64,000 nt of DNA from Haloferax sp046557615. Lineage in GTDB: Archaea > Halobacteriota > Halobacteria > Halobacteriales > Haloferacaceae. Position numbers and translations under genes: made by a program. Shown here in pieces: positions 41,167-49,594 of the stretch. The stretch lies in assembly GCF_046557615.1 (NCBI RefSeq), contig NZ_JBKIII010000002.1, forward strand, positions 434,001 to 498,000. The letters are read 5' to 3'. Numbering within the stretch: the stretch's first letter is position 1; each line of letters starts with the position of its first letter. The notes under the pieces are model-generated. The model was given only the letters and a program-made list of their open reading frames with translations, did not search any database and had not been told where the DNA came from.

Positions 41167-42257
41167 TATTGGTCAATAAAGGGTGGTGTGACTATCTGTG
41201 CGCGCTTTTCGCGGCCACGAACGAGGATTGTGACGGTCGTGTCACTGTCTGCGTACTCGACGGGGACGTAACCGAGGCCGATGGGTTCCGAGAGCGTCGG
41301 ACTCATCGTCCCGCTAGTTACGACGCCGATAACGTCGCCGTTCTCATTTGCGATGTCGTAGCCGTGTCGGGGGATTCCCCGGTCGAGAAGGGTGAAGCCG
41401 ACGAATTTCTCGGCGAGCCCTTCTTCTTTCTGTCGTTCGAGGGCGTCGCGGCCCACGAATTCGGTGTCTAACTTCACGACGAAGCCGATTCCGGCCTCGT
41501 ACGGGGTTCGAGGCTGCTCTTCGGGGTCGAAATCCTCGCCGGAGAGCAGATATCCCATCTCTAATCTGAGGGTGTCGCGACAGCCGAGTCCACAGGGGGT
41601 CGCATCGAGCGACTCCCACACGGTTTCGGCGTCGTCCCACGGACAGAGGATTTCGAACCCATCCTCGCCCGTGTATCCCGTTCGAGCGACCCAGCACTCG
41701 ATTCCAGCCACGTCAGCGAACGTCGCTTGGAACTTCGAGAGGTCGCCGAGGTCCGCGTCGGTCGTCTCCGAAACGGTTTCGAGTGCGTCCGGCCCCTGAA
41801 CGGCGAACATCGCCCATTCTTCGGTGACGTCTTCGACAGTCGCGTCGAGACCCCACTGGTCGCGGAACGAGGTCCACCGGTCGTACATCTCTTCGTCGTG
41901 ACCCGCGTTCGGGATAAAGAGATAGACAGGGTGTTCTCGGTCGGGAAGTCGGTAGACGACGGTGTCATCGATGATGATTCCCTCGTCGGTGGTGATCGCA
42001 GCGTACTGCGAGTCACCGGGTTCGAGGGCCGTCACATCGTTCGTCGTCAGGCGTTGCATCAACGCGGTTGCGTCCGGGCCGGACACCTCGATTTCGCTCA
42101 TGTGCGAAACGTCGAAGATGCCGACCTCTTCGCGGACGGCCGCGTGTTCTGCCTTGATGGAGTCGTACTCCACCGGCATGTCCCATCCGCCGAACGCCGT
42201 GGACTTCGCGCCCAGCGAGTCGTGGACGGAATGTAACGGCGGCTTGCGAAGGCCCAT
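41166..42257 (-). CDS. gcvT: Aminomethyltransferase (glycine cleavage T protein)
   Basis: T-protein moves the methylene group from aminomethyl-lipoyl-GcvH to tetrahydrofolate, releasing ammonia. The start at 42257 (MGLRKPPLHSVHDSLGAKS) was chosen because it gives the family N-terminus; a longer frame adds 35 residues from the promoter region. The 363 residues include FGGWDMPVEYDSIKAEH, VGIFDVSHMSEIEVSG, ECWVARTGYTGEDGFEI and AGIGFVVKLDTEFVGRDAL. First gene of the operon, followed directly by gcvH. A palindrome lies about 50 bp upstream. Confidence 0.96.
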   Translation of the reverse strand: MGLRKPPLHSVHDSLGAKSTAFGGWDMPVEYDSIKAEHAAVREEVGIFDVSHMSEIEVSGPDATALMQRLTTNDVTALEPGDSQYAAITTDEGIIIDDTVVYRLPDREHPVYLFIPNAGHDEEMYDRWTSFRDQWGLDATVEDVTEEWAMFAVQGPDALETVSETTDADLGDLSKFQATFADVAGIECWVARTGYTGEDGFEILCPWDDAETVWESLDATPCGLGCRDTLRLEMGYLLSGEDFDPEEQPRTPYEAGIGFVVKLDTEFVGRDALERQKEEGLAEKFVGFTLLDRGIPRHGYDIANENGDVIGVVTSGTMSPTLSEPIGLGYVPVEYADSDTTVTILVRGREKRAQIVTPPFIDQ

Positions 42258-42732
42258 ACCTGCACTGTGAACTGCGGTAAGTAATGCTTTGGTATCTGTT
42301 CTCTGTGGATGTACACATCCGTGAGTAAATTTGGGTTTTTGAGGCTGAAAAAAGACATACATGAGTAACAGATTGGCAGTTTATGCGAACTGGTGGGTTT
42401 GTGGCGTGTTTACTCGATAAACTTTCTGCCGCGATATGAATTGTTGGTGCTAAAGATGGCAATGTCACTCTCAATCGCCTGAATGGCAACGGTTCGCAGT
42501 ACACTGTCAGAAGCCAATTGCAGGCAAGAGACGTGTTTCATCATGATGGCATTCATGAGATTTCGCGGTAGTGATTGCAGGGACAGCAACGATACTCACG
42601 ATAGGGTTGTTGCGTCGGTCATCCCTCTCTTGGAGTTAGTCGGTCACGGAGTCGGTGATAAAGACTCGAAGTCGCGGTCGCGGGCTATCGCACGAAAAAT
42701 GTGGTCTGAAAGCTGCGTGTGTCAGTAGGGGC
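42258..42732. other. Intergenic region upstream of the gcv operon
   Basis: 475 bp without a convincing gene. The part next to gcvT (42258-42420) is AT-rich and contains a 6-bp-stem palindrome. A frame of 81 codons at 42483-42728 lacks any recognisable feature and is not called. Base composition is lower in GC than neighbouring genes, and this continues into the secreted Cys-rich gene. Confidence 0.55.
42307..42320. promoter_or_regulatory. Palindrome upstream of gcvT
   Basis: GGATGTACACATCC is a perfect inverted repeat (6-bp arms, 2-bp centre) about 50-63 bp upstream of the gcvT ATG. It could be an operator for glycine- or folate-responsive control, or a leader hairpin. No known regulator motif is matched. 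Confidence 0.35.
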
Positions 42733-43257
42733 TTACTGGCACGCGAGTTGTTCACCTGCTTGTTCTGCGGCGGACTCTGCGGCGTCTTTGGCTAAGTTTG
42801 CGTGGCACTCGCCAGTTTGGACCATCGCTCCACCACACGTGTATGCTGTGGCTGAGTAGGTGATTGGCTCTGCTGGAACCATGAGTCCTGCTGTGGAGTC
42901 TACGAATGCCACACCACCTGAGCCAGCGCAGCCGACCCACCAGCCTGCCGCTTCAACGCATTGGAGCGTCGTGGTGAAACTGGCTTTCGGGGGTTCGAGG
43001 GGTTCGTCTGCTTCGCAGACACCGGTTTCCTCTGATGAGTATTGTTCTCCGTTCATTGCAGAAGACTGGCTACTCGAGCTTGAGTAGTCGCGTTCTTCGG
43101 GGCATCCTTTGGTTGGTCCTGGGATGTCCGCTTCGTCACACTGCTCATCGTTATTGTAGTCGTCGTAGGCCCCAACTACTCCTACAGGTGCGATGAGACT
43201 GACCAGTATCGTGATCGTCAACACTGTTCGGGACAGTGGTTTGGCTGTTGGGGCCAT
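42733..43257 (-). CDS. Secreted Cys-rich protein, halocin-like candidate
   Basis: The 174-residue protein begins MAPTAKPLSRTVLTITILVS, a signal peptide ending near VVGA. An acidic Ser-rich middle (about 30-90, including SSSSSQSS) precedes a small hydrophobic, Gly- and Cys-rich C-terminal domain (about 95-174) with CVEAAGWWVGCAGSGGVAF, TAYTCGGAMVQTGECHANL and a final CQ; there are eight Cys in the mature part. This layout, an acidic propiece and a Cys-rich hydrophobic C-terminus, recalls the halocin C8 precursor, but identity is not established. The promoter contains a TATA-like CTAATATATAC on the plus strand at 43294-43304. No immunity or export gene is recognised beside it. Confidence 0.75.
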   Translation of the reverse strand: MAPTAKPLSRTVLTITILVSLIAPVGVVGAYDDYNNDEQCDEADIPGPTKGCPEERDYSSSSSQSSAMNGEQYSSEETGVCEADEPLEPPKASFTTTLQCVEAAGWWVGCAGSGGVAFVDSTAGLMVPAEPITYSATAYTCGGAMVQTGECHANLAKDAAESAAEQAGEQLACQ

Positions 43258-43452
43258 ACGTTAGACTCTCAGGATTTCCTGAATAAACTAATCCTAATAT
43301 ATACTAGTACGACTAGAATTTAGGCTCGAAAATTCACTATGTCGGGGTTGGTATCGACTTTCTTGAGGAATACCCGCTGGCCGCTCCAGGTGTCGGCTCG
43401 GTCGGTTTTTTCTACTACTGACCGGGGGTGCGCGCGTGAAACAGTACTCCGA

Positions 43453-43737
43453 TTAGTCGGTGACGAGCGCGGACGAGACGGCGTCTCGAAGAGCAGTTCC
43501 GGTTCGTTTCGCGTGCGCGGCAGTCGCCGAGAGGATGCTCGTCCGATAGCGTAGACGCGACCCATCACTCCCGTCGGGTAGGGTTGCTGGCGAGACGCTC
43601 CCGACGAGAATCCCCGAATTCGTCCGAAATTCGAACCCGTCGTCAGCCTTCGACGATTGGATGCCTTCGACCCGCTTTCGAATCCTATCACGGACTTCTG
43701 TCGGCGAAAGAGAGACGAGGACTGACTCGTAGCGCAT
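43453..43737 (-). CDS. Hypothetical protein
   Basis: The 94-residue protein starts MRYESVLVSLSPTEVRDRIR. It looks like a small alpha/beta domain: a strand-helix N-terminus, FRTNSGILVGSVSPATL in the middle and a C-terminal helix AAHAKRTGTALRDAVSSAL. Codon use is typical of the window. No family is recognised and neighbours give no clue. A longer alternative frame on the same strand is in a different phase and lacks protein-like character. Confidence 0.55.
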   Translation of the reverse strand: MRYESVLVSLSPTEVRDRIRKRVEGIQSSKADDGFEFRTNSGILVGSVSPATLPDGSDGSRLRYRTSILSATAAHAKRTGTALRDAVSSALVTD

Positions 43738-43835
43738 TACAGAGATTACGCCCCGAACCCAGAAAGAGGCTCTCCCGTCGCTGGTTCGTCGCGGCCGGGG
43801 ATAGCTTTATTACCCATGCTCTCGAAATAGTTACT

Positions 43836-43940
43836 ATGATAGTTGTGAAAACTCCCGGCCGCGACACTGAAGCTCGTTCCTCGTCCGTTCGCCGCACGGC
43901 GACCTTTGCAGAGATGCAAGCCGCGATGCGGACGCTCTAA
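43836..43940 (+). CDS. Very small protein (34 residues)
   Basis: A 34-codon frame MIVVKTPGRDTEARSSSVRR...MRTL. Support: a TATA-like GCTTTATTA (43803-43811) centred about 28 nt before the ATG, the spacing of a leaderless mRNA, and a basic, Ser/Arg-rich product. An in-frame extension upstream lacks a promoter-like context. It could be noise; peptide or ribosome-profiling evidence would be needed. Confidence 0.35.
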   Translation: MIVVKTPGRDTEARSSSVRRTATFAEMQAAMRTL

Positions 43941-44143
43941 TTGCCTTTGATGACCTCCTCGACTGTCTTCTATTCCGTTTCTCAGTAGCCGGTTTTACGC
44001 TCGCCTCGAAGCCAGCGGACTGCGGTGGTATCCATTCAGACACTACACTTTTACTGACATACTAATTCTCCTGAATTCGTGCTTTTTGAGGTCTGTGTCT
44101 CGCAAAAAAGGATATACGCTTGCGTGTCATATCCTACCAAACT

Positions 44144-44158
44144 GGGCGAACATCGCCC
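44144..44158 (+). promoter_or_regulatory. Leader hairpin before the EF-1A paralogue
   Basis: GGGCGA-ACA-TCGCCC is a perfect 6-bp hairpin 9 bp upstream of the ATG at 44168. A TATA-like GGATATACGC (44110-44119) places it inside a short 5' leader, unlike the leaderless genes nearby. It could control translation or mRNA stability. Confidence 0.45.
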
Positions 44159-44167
44159 TGATACCCT

Positions 44168-45430
44168 ATGGCAGACAAACCACACCAGAATCTCGCTATT
44201 ATCGGACACGTCGACCACGGGAAATCGACACTCGTTGGCCGATTACTGTTCGAGACAGGGAGTGTACCGGAACACATCATCGAACAGCACCGTGAAGAGG
44301 CTGCGTCCAAGGGCAAATCGGGCTTCGAGTTCGCATACGTCATGGACAACCTCGCCGAAGAACGTGAGCGTGGGGTGACCATCGACATCGCCCACCAGCG
44401 GTTCGACACGGACAAGTACTACTTCACTATCGTGGACACCCCCGGTCACCGCGACTTCGTGAAGAACATGATTACGGGTGCCTCGCAGGCCGACCACGCG
44501 ATTCTCGTCGTCGCCGCCGACGACGGTGTCGCCCCGCAGACCCGCGAACACGTCTTCCTCGCCCGTACGCTCGGCATCGAGACGCTCATCATCGCCGTCA
44601 ACAAGATGGACGTCGTCGATTACAGCGAAGACACCTACAAGCAAGTCAAAGAAGAAGTCCAGCAACTCCTCGGACAGGTGCGCTTCGACAGCGACGATGC
44701 GCGCTTTATCCCCATCTCGGCGTTCGAGGGGGACAACATCTCCGAACACTCCGACAACATGTCGTGGTTCGACGGCCCGACAGTACTCGAGGCGCTCAAC
44801 AACCTGCCTGAACCGTCGCCGCCGACAGACGCCCCGCTTCGAATTCCGATTCAGGACGTCTACACTATCTCCGGTATCGGAACAGTTCCGGTCGGACGCG
44901 TCGAAACTGGCATCGTGAAGAAAGGCGACAACGTCGTCTTCATGCCCTCCGACGCTGGCGGTGAAGTCAAGACCATCGAGATGCACCACGAGGAAGTCGG
45001 TGAGGCAGGCCCCGGCGACAACATCGGCTTCAACGTCCGCGGCGTCGGTAAGGACGACATCCGCCGCGGCGACGTGTGCGGCCCCGCCGACGACCCGCCA
45101 TCTGTTGCAAAGACGTTCAAGGCGCAAATCGTCGTCATGCAGCACCCGTCGGTCATCACCGCGGGCTACACGCCGGTCATCCACGCGCACACCTCGCAAG
45201 TCGCGTGTACGTTCGAATCTATCGACCAGAAACTCGACCCCTCGTCGGGTGAGGTCGCAGAAGAGAACCCAGACTTCATCAAAGCCGGTGACGCCGCTAT
45301 CGTCACATTGCGCCCACAGAAACCGCTCAGCATCGAGCCATCCTCGGAGATTGCCGAGTTGGGTAGCTTCGCAATCCGCGATATGGGTCAGACTATCGCG
45401 GCAGGTAAAGTCCTCGAAGTCTACGAATAA
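44168..45430 (+). CDS. tef1a: Translation elongation factor EF-1A (aEF-1 alpha), isolated copy
   Basis: The 420-residue GTPase brings aminoacyl-tRNA to the ribosome. G motifs: G1 GHVDHGKST, switch region MDNLAEERERGVTIDIAH, G3 DTPGHRDFVKNM, G4 NKMD and G5-like SAFEGDN, followed by the domain II and III beta-barrels (RIPIQDVYTISGIGTVPVGRVETG, HPSVITAGYTPVIHAHTSQVAC). All core residues look intact. The usual archaeal neighbours (rps10, EF-2, rps7, rps12) are absent, so this may be a second copy. G3 has Thr (DTPG) where Cys (DCPG) is common in archaea. Convergent with the 90-residue gene; T-rich bases lie between the stops. Confidence 0.95.
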   Translation: MADKPHQNLAIIGHVDHGKSTLVGRLLFETGSVPEHIIEQHREEAASKGKSGFEFAYVMDNLAEERERGVTIDIAHQRFDTDKYYFTIVDTPGHRDFVKNMITGASQADHAILVVAADDGVAPQTREHVFLARTLGIETLIIAVNKMDVVDYSEDTYKQVKEEVQQLLGQVRFDSDDARFIPISAFEGDNISEHSDNMSWFDGPTVLEALNNLPEPSPPTDAPLRIPIQDVYTISGIGTVPVGRVETGIVKKGDNVVFMPSDAGGEVKTIEMHHEEVGEAGPGDNIGFNVRGVGKDDIRRGDVCGPADDPPSVAKTFKAQIVVMQHPSVITAGYTPVIHAHTSQVACTFESIDQKLDPSSGEVAEENPDFIKAGDAAIVTLRPQKPLSIEPSSEIAELGSFAIRDMGQTIAAGKVLEVYE

Positions 45431-45448
45431 GGCTTCTAAAACCGATTT

Positions 45449-45721
45449 TTATCGAATCTGCACCGGAGCGTCGCTGTCCGCCCCCGGATAGAGTCCGGTC
45501 ACGTGCCACACGTTCGCCCGGACGCCTGCACGCTCCATCTCCAAGCGGACGCGGTCGGTGGTCCGACACTCTTCTAAGAACGTCCGAAGTGCCGGGTTTT
45601 CGTACGACGTTACGTGGTACGTCGAACCGTTTTCACCACGGAGTGTCGCGGCCCCGTGGTCGTTCACCTCGCTTACGACGGTGTACGTTTCTGGTTCTGC
45701 TGTTGCTGTTTGGTGGGACAC
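45449..45721 (-). CDS. Small haloarchaeal protein, unknown function
   Basis: The 90-residue protein starts MSHQTATAEPETYTVVSEVN and consists of beta strands around TLRGENGSTYHVTSYENPAL and RVRLEMERAGVRANVWHVTGL, suggesting a small OB- or SH3-like barrel. It resembles conserved haloarchaeal proteins of unknown function. It is convergent with the EF-1A gene (18 bp between stops) and appears monocistronic. Function not assigned. Confidence 0.72.
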   Translation of the reverse strand: MSHQTATAEPETYTVVSEVNDHGAATLRGENGSTYHVTSYENPALRTFLEECRTTDRVRLEMERAGVRANVWHVTGLYPGADSDAPVQIR

Positions 45722-45850
45722 ACAACTATGTGGGAAGCTAACAGTGATAAACCCAAGGTTGAGTTACAAAAACACGAATAAATTAAAGAATAATCCGAAA
45801 CGGGTGAGATAAAGACAGTTTAGCTAGTTGATTTTATTGACGAATCGACG

Positions 45851-47146
45851 CTAGACAGATGCCACATCCTGGAGCGGTCGGTGGACATCGATGTAGTAAT
45901 TTCTGAGTACGTCTCGCCCGATTCGAACCGGTGCATCCGCTTCGGTGTCGTCGTCGAGCGTCGCGGTGACTGTGTGGCGAAGGCCGCCGAGTTCGACGAC
46001 AATCGCAACTCGTGGGGCAACATCCTCGCCTGCGACGAGTGCCGGTGGCTCAGCCCCGATTTCGACCGCAACCTCGGGGTCGATACTCGTCGTTTTGCTC
46101 CCGGTGTCGAGGTGGGCGAGAACGGTCTTTGAGTCACTCGCACCGGTGACGACGACCCGCTCGGTGTAGCCCACGACCGGTGTTTTATCGCCTTTGAGCT
46201 TCGAAGGGGCGTCCTCCGGGGGCCGCCCATCGAGGACGTATTGGAGTCGTTCGACGAGTGATTCGTCCACGAAACCACCGACTCGCTCGATGGCTAACTT
46301 TGCGATGTAGACCGCAGGAGACCGGCCTGTTGCCCGGTACAGTCCACGGAATCCCGCGGTCGGATTGACCTCGAGAACCACCCACCCATCGTCGCCTTCG
46401 ATGAGGTCGACGCCAGCGTAGTCGAGTCCGAGCGCCCGAGTCGCACCCAGTGCGGCGTCTGCGGCCTCCGGTGTCAGGTCGTCCGTTGCGTCTTCGACGT
46501 CGCCACCGAGTGCGACGTTCGTTCGCCAGTCACCTTCGGGTGCATAGCGGTACATCGCACCGATGATTTCGTCGCCGACGACATAGACGCGCAGGTCACG
46601 ATGTCGTTTTTCGATTTCGAGATACGACTGGAGGAACGTCCGTTTGTCATCGACGATTCCCGAGAGTTGTCGGTCGTCGTCGATGAGCCACGTCCCCCCA
46701 CCGTTCGTCCCCACAGCGGTCTTGTAGACGACTGGATGACCGAACTCAGGGCGAGTCTCGTTGAGTTTGGCTTCACTCGTCGAGAGGTACGCACGTGGGA
46801 CGGGAACGCCTTCGGCGGCGAGACTGGCCGCAGTCGCCTGTTTGTGGACTGCAAAGAGGACGTTCCGAGGGTCGTTGAGAACCGGGCGAACGGCGGCGTA
46901 GCAACTCGCAATCGAGAGGTCTTCGAGCGGCATCCGCGACTTCGAGAGGAGAAGTCGATTGACGACGACGTCCACGTCGGGTTCGAGCATCACGCCATCC
47001 GGTGAGACGTCGATACCGACGACGTCCTCGTGAAGCCATATGGGAGTGTGGCCCAACTCGCGGATGGCGTTACTGATTGCCTTCGTCTCTCGGCTGTCGT
47101 GAAACCCGAGGATTCCGACCGTCACGTCTGTCTTCTCCCCGTCCAT
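45851..47146 (-). CDS. RimK-family ATP-grasp ligase fused to a retropepsin-like (RimB) domain
   Basis: Residues 1-300 form a RimK-type ATP-grasp ligase: pre-ATP-grasp GILGFHDSRETKAISNAI, ATP-binding VVYKTAVGTNGGGTWLI, DLRVYVVGDEIIGAMYRYA and metal site GLDYAGVDLIEGDDGWVVLEVNPTAGF (positions about 240-266). Residues about 325-431 have a retropepsin-like fold with LAHLDTGSKTTSIDPEVAV, the DTG(S/A)K motif of RimB-type enzymes. RimK ligases add glutamate or other amino acids to C-termini or small molecules such as F420 or pterins. The fusion suggests coupled ligation and hydrolysis on one substrate; the substrate is unknown. Confidence 0.88.
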   Translation of the reverse strand: MDGEKTDVTVGILGFHDSRETKAISNAIRELGHTPIWLHEDVVGIDVSPDGVMLEPDVDVVVNRLLLSKSRMPLEDLSIASCYAAVRPVLNDPRNVLFAVHKQATAASLAAEGVPVPRAYLSTSEAKLNETRPEFGHPVVYKTAVGTNGGGTWLIDDDRQLSGIVDDKRTFLQSYLEIEKRHRDLRVYVVGDEIIGAMYRYAPEGDWRTNVALGGDVEDATDDLTPEAADAALGATRALGLDYAGVDLIEGDDGWVVLEVNPTAGFRGLYRATGRSPAVYIAKLAIERVGGFVDESLVERLQYVLDGRPPEDAPSKLKGDKTPVVGYTERVVVTGASDSKTVLAHLDTGSKTTSIDPEVAVEIGAEPPALVAGEDVAPRVAIVVELGGLRHTVTATLDDDTEADAPVRIGRDVLRNYYIDVHRPLQDVASV

Positions 47147-47267
47147 GGTAGTAGTACGTCAGCAGACGCTATCAGTTCGTCGTGGTCTCAAAAAACCCGA
47201 GAGTCAGGCGCGCGTACTGGTTCTCGGTCGTGTATCGCTCGTTGGTTGATTGCTGTTTCTCGGTCGC

Positions 47268-48830
47268 TTACTGCTTCTCGGTAATCGTCAGCGTGTAGCT
47301 TCCGCTTCCGCTGTAGCTATCGACTAACACCGACAGGTCTGCCGACGTGTCGGGGTTGTCGATGACGATTTGCTCCGTGCTGCTGGTCGTCCACGACCGG
47401 TAGTCGAAGAAGGACGTGGATGGACACGTGCCCGAACCTTCGTTCGCGTACAGGTCGAAGTCGGCGCTCGATGGACCGGACAGGTCGATGACGACCTGCG
47501 ACGGCGAGCTGTACTCCCACGCGTAGGTCCAACAGTCGGAGTCCGCAGAGTTCGAGAGCGAGTCGTCCACGCTGGTCGTCGTCTCTTCGCCACTACCGCC
47601 ACCGCCACCACCACTACCCGGTTGGGTTTCGACGGCGTTTGCGGCATCGACGCGCCCGGAACCTTGCTGGCTGGACGAGAGGCCGACATCGACTGCCGTG
47701 GCCTTCAGGTGCGACCGAAGGTCGGACGGTGAGAGGTCGTACACCGCGAGTGCGAGTCCAGCGACGCCGGAGACAACTGGCGTCGCCATCGACGTACCCG
47801 AGATGGTCTCGTACTCGGTACTCGTCGTCCAGCACGAGAGTACGTTGGTTCCCGGTGCTGCGAGGTCGATTTCCGACCCGTAGTTAGAGTACGACGCGAG
47901 CGACTCGTCGGGGTCGAGCGCGGAGACAGCGACACATTCGCTGTACGCCGCGGGATAGGACACTTGGCCCATTCCGTCGTTGCCTGCGGCGGCGACGACG
48001 AGCGACCCCTGTTGAGTCGCATACGAGACGGCATTCTTCATCGTGGAGGTGTAGCCACCGCCACCGAGTGAGAGGTTGATGACGTCTGCGCCTTGGTCTG
48101 CGGCCCACTCGACTGCGTCTGCGATGTCGCTGGTCGAACCGGTTCCTTCCTCGGAGAGGGCACGCCCGGAGAGGAGTGTCGAGTTGCTGATTCCTCCGAT
48201 GCCCTCGTTGTTGTCTGTCGTTCCTGCTGCGATACCTGCAACGTGGGTTCCGTGGTATTCGTCCGCGAGAACGTCTGGATACGGGTCGTCGTCGGCATCG
48301 ACGAAGTCGTACCCGGTGTCGGTTCCGAACTGTGCTGAGAGGTCAGGGTGGTCGTACTTGATACCCTGATCGACGACTGCAATCGTCACGCTCGAACTGC
48401 CGAGGGTCGTATCCCACGCCACGTCTGCGTTCACCTGCTGGGGTGCGTATTGGTTTCCGTACTGTGGGTCGTTTGCCGTATAGAGGGCTTCGTGGGTGAG
48501 GTTCCGCTCGGCATACTTCACGTCCGCTTGTTTCGTAATCGCCGCGATGAAGCTCTCGCGGGCGACGTCAGGAGCCGACGACGGGAACTTAACCGCCACG
48601 TAGCTCAGCGTCTTGTTCTCGTGAACAATCTCCGCACTACTGGGGACGTGTTGTTCGACTGCCTTTCGGGGACCCGCTGCTGCGTTCGAGACGCCAACGA
48701 GGATCTCGTCTTCTTTCGGCCCGGGGGACCGTCCGGGCGTCGCCGCCGTGATGCCAGCCGTACTGGCCAGCCCTGCGGCGGCGGCGAGTTTCATGAACGT
48801 TCGTCGTTCGAAGTTTGGAGTGCCTGCCAT
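47268..48830 (-). CDS. Halolysin-type secreted subtilisin-like serine protease (S8)
   Basis: This secreted protease is exported folded by Tat: signal RRTFMKLAAAAGLAS after the start MAGTPNFE at 48830 (an ATG 6 bp upstream is an alternative). Residues about 35-120 are the inhibitor-type propeptide. The catalytic triad is Asp in VTIAVVDQGIKYDHPDL, His in EYHGTHVAGIAAG and Ser in SGTSMATPVVSGVAGLAL. A Gly-rich linker (about 395-405) leads to a C-terminal PPC-like domain (SDCWTYAWEYSSPSQVVIDL) ending near residue 520. The sequence resembles known Haloferax halolysins (R4/172P1). Likely secreted for nutrition. Confidence 0.95.
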   Translation of the reverse strand: MAGTPNFERRTFMKLAAAAGLASTAGITAATPGRSPGPKEDEILVGVSNAAAGPRKAVEQHVPSSAEIVHENKTLSYVAVKFPSSAPDVARESFIAAITKQADVKYAERNLTHEALYTANDPQYGNQYAPQQVNADVAWDTTLGSSSVTIAVVDQGIKYDHPDLSAQFGTDTGYDFVDADDDPYPDVLADEYHGTHVAGIAAGTTDNNEGIGGISNSTLLSGRALSEEGTGSTSDIADAVEWAADQGADVINLSLGGGGYTSTMKNAVSYATQQGSLVVAAAGNDGMGQVSYPAAYSECVAVSALDPDESLASYSNYGSEIDLAAPGTNVLSCWTTSTEYETISGTSMATPVVSGVAGLALAVYDLSPSDLRSHLKATAVDVGLSSSQQGSGRVDAANAVETQPGSGGGGGGSGEETTTSVDDSLSNSADSDCWTYAWEYSSPSQVVIDLSGPSSADFDLYANEGSGTCPSTSFFDYRSWTTSSTEQIVIDNPDTSADLSVLVDSYSGSGSYTLTITEKQ

Positions 48831-49055
48831 GGGCATTCACGGCTTCGGATGTGTGGTAGATATTGGTTCGCTTGACTGAAATTCAGATTTCACAATATGT
48901 TTGGAATATTTATCGGATATTTATTCAGATTATCAAAAATCGAGTGAGAGAGACTCACACAAGTGCGCTCGCAACACGCAGTCGAAGGCTCGCTCACGGG
49001 CAGGTCTGTGGATTCGAACCAGCACAGATTTACCCGGCACGCATTCACACACAGT

Positions 49056-49529
49056 ATGGACCTCTTGCGCCGGCTATTCGGTCCCGGTGCCGCCCCTTCG
49101 GACCGCGTCGCGCTCTTCGTGGACGGACCGAACGTCCTCCGCGACGAGTTCGACGTCGACCTCGACGACATCCGTGAGGCGGCACGGGCACTCGGCGGGC
49201 AGATGAGCGCAACTCGACTGTATCTCGACGAACATGCGACGCCCGGACTGATTCAGGCGGCCGAAGCACGTGGCTTCGAAGTCGTCATCACCAGCGGCGA
49301 CGTTGACGTGAAACTCGCTATCGACATGACCAGATACGCCATCGAAGGCCTCGCCGACGCCATCGTCATCGCCTCACGGGACACCGATTTCAAGCCCGCA
49401 CTGGAAGTCGCCAACGAGTACGGTCTCAAGACGGTCGCACTCGCACCGGGGAGTTACGGCCGCTCCGATGCCCTCCAAAACGCCGCCACGCACGCGATGA
49501 CGCTCGACGAAGTGACGAGCGACGAGTAG
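49056..49529 (+). CDS. NYN-domain protein (TIGR00288-like, LabA type)
   Basis: The 157-residue protein has the PIN-like NYN ribonuclease fold: ALFVDGPNVLRDEF with the first catalytic Asp near residue 22, GDVDVKLAIDMTRYAIEG and VIASRDTDFKPALEVANEYG with further acidic residues. The start at 49056 (MDLLRRLFGPGAAPSD) follows family length; a longer frame extends into the non-coding segment. NYN proteins of this group are small RNA-processing or RNA-decay nucleases. Divergent from the halolysin gene and 65 bp upstream of the TatD-like gene. Confidence 0.85.
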   Translation: MDLLRRLFGPGAAPSDRVALFVDGPNVLRDEFDVDLDDIREAARALGGQMSATRLYLDEHATPGLIQAAEARGFEVVITSGDVDVKLAIDMTRYAIEGLADAIVIASRDTDFKPALEVANEYGLKTVALAPGSYGRSDALQNAATHAMTLDEVTSDE

Positions 49530-49594
49530 CCGAACGGACGACCAGCGAGTAGCAGAACGGTTCGCTTTTTTCCTCACGGGCGCACCCTGCGCAC

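Noticed and set aside
42483..42728. 81-codon plus-strand frame upstream of the secreted Cys-rich gene
   Set aside because: No recognisable domain, no promoter-like context and codon pattern unlike neighbours; not called as a gene.
48990..49035. tRNA-like T-arm (GATTCGAACC core) upstream of the NYN gene
   Set aside because: Only a hairpin with TCTGTG/CACAGA arms and a T-loop-like centre is present; no acceptor or anticodon arm can be formed, so it is not a tRNA gene. It may be another hairpin-type remnant.
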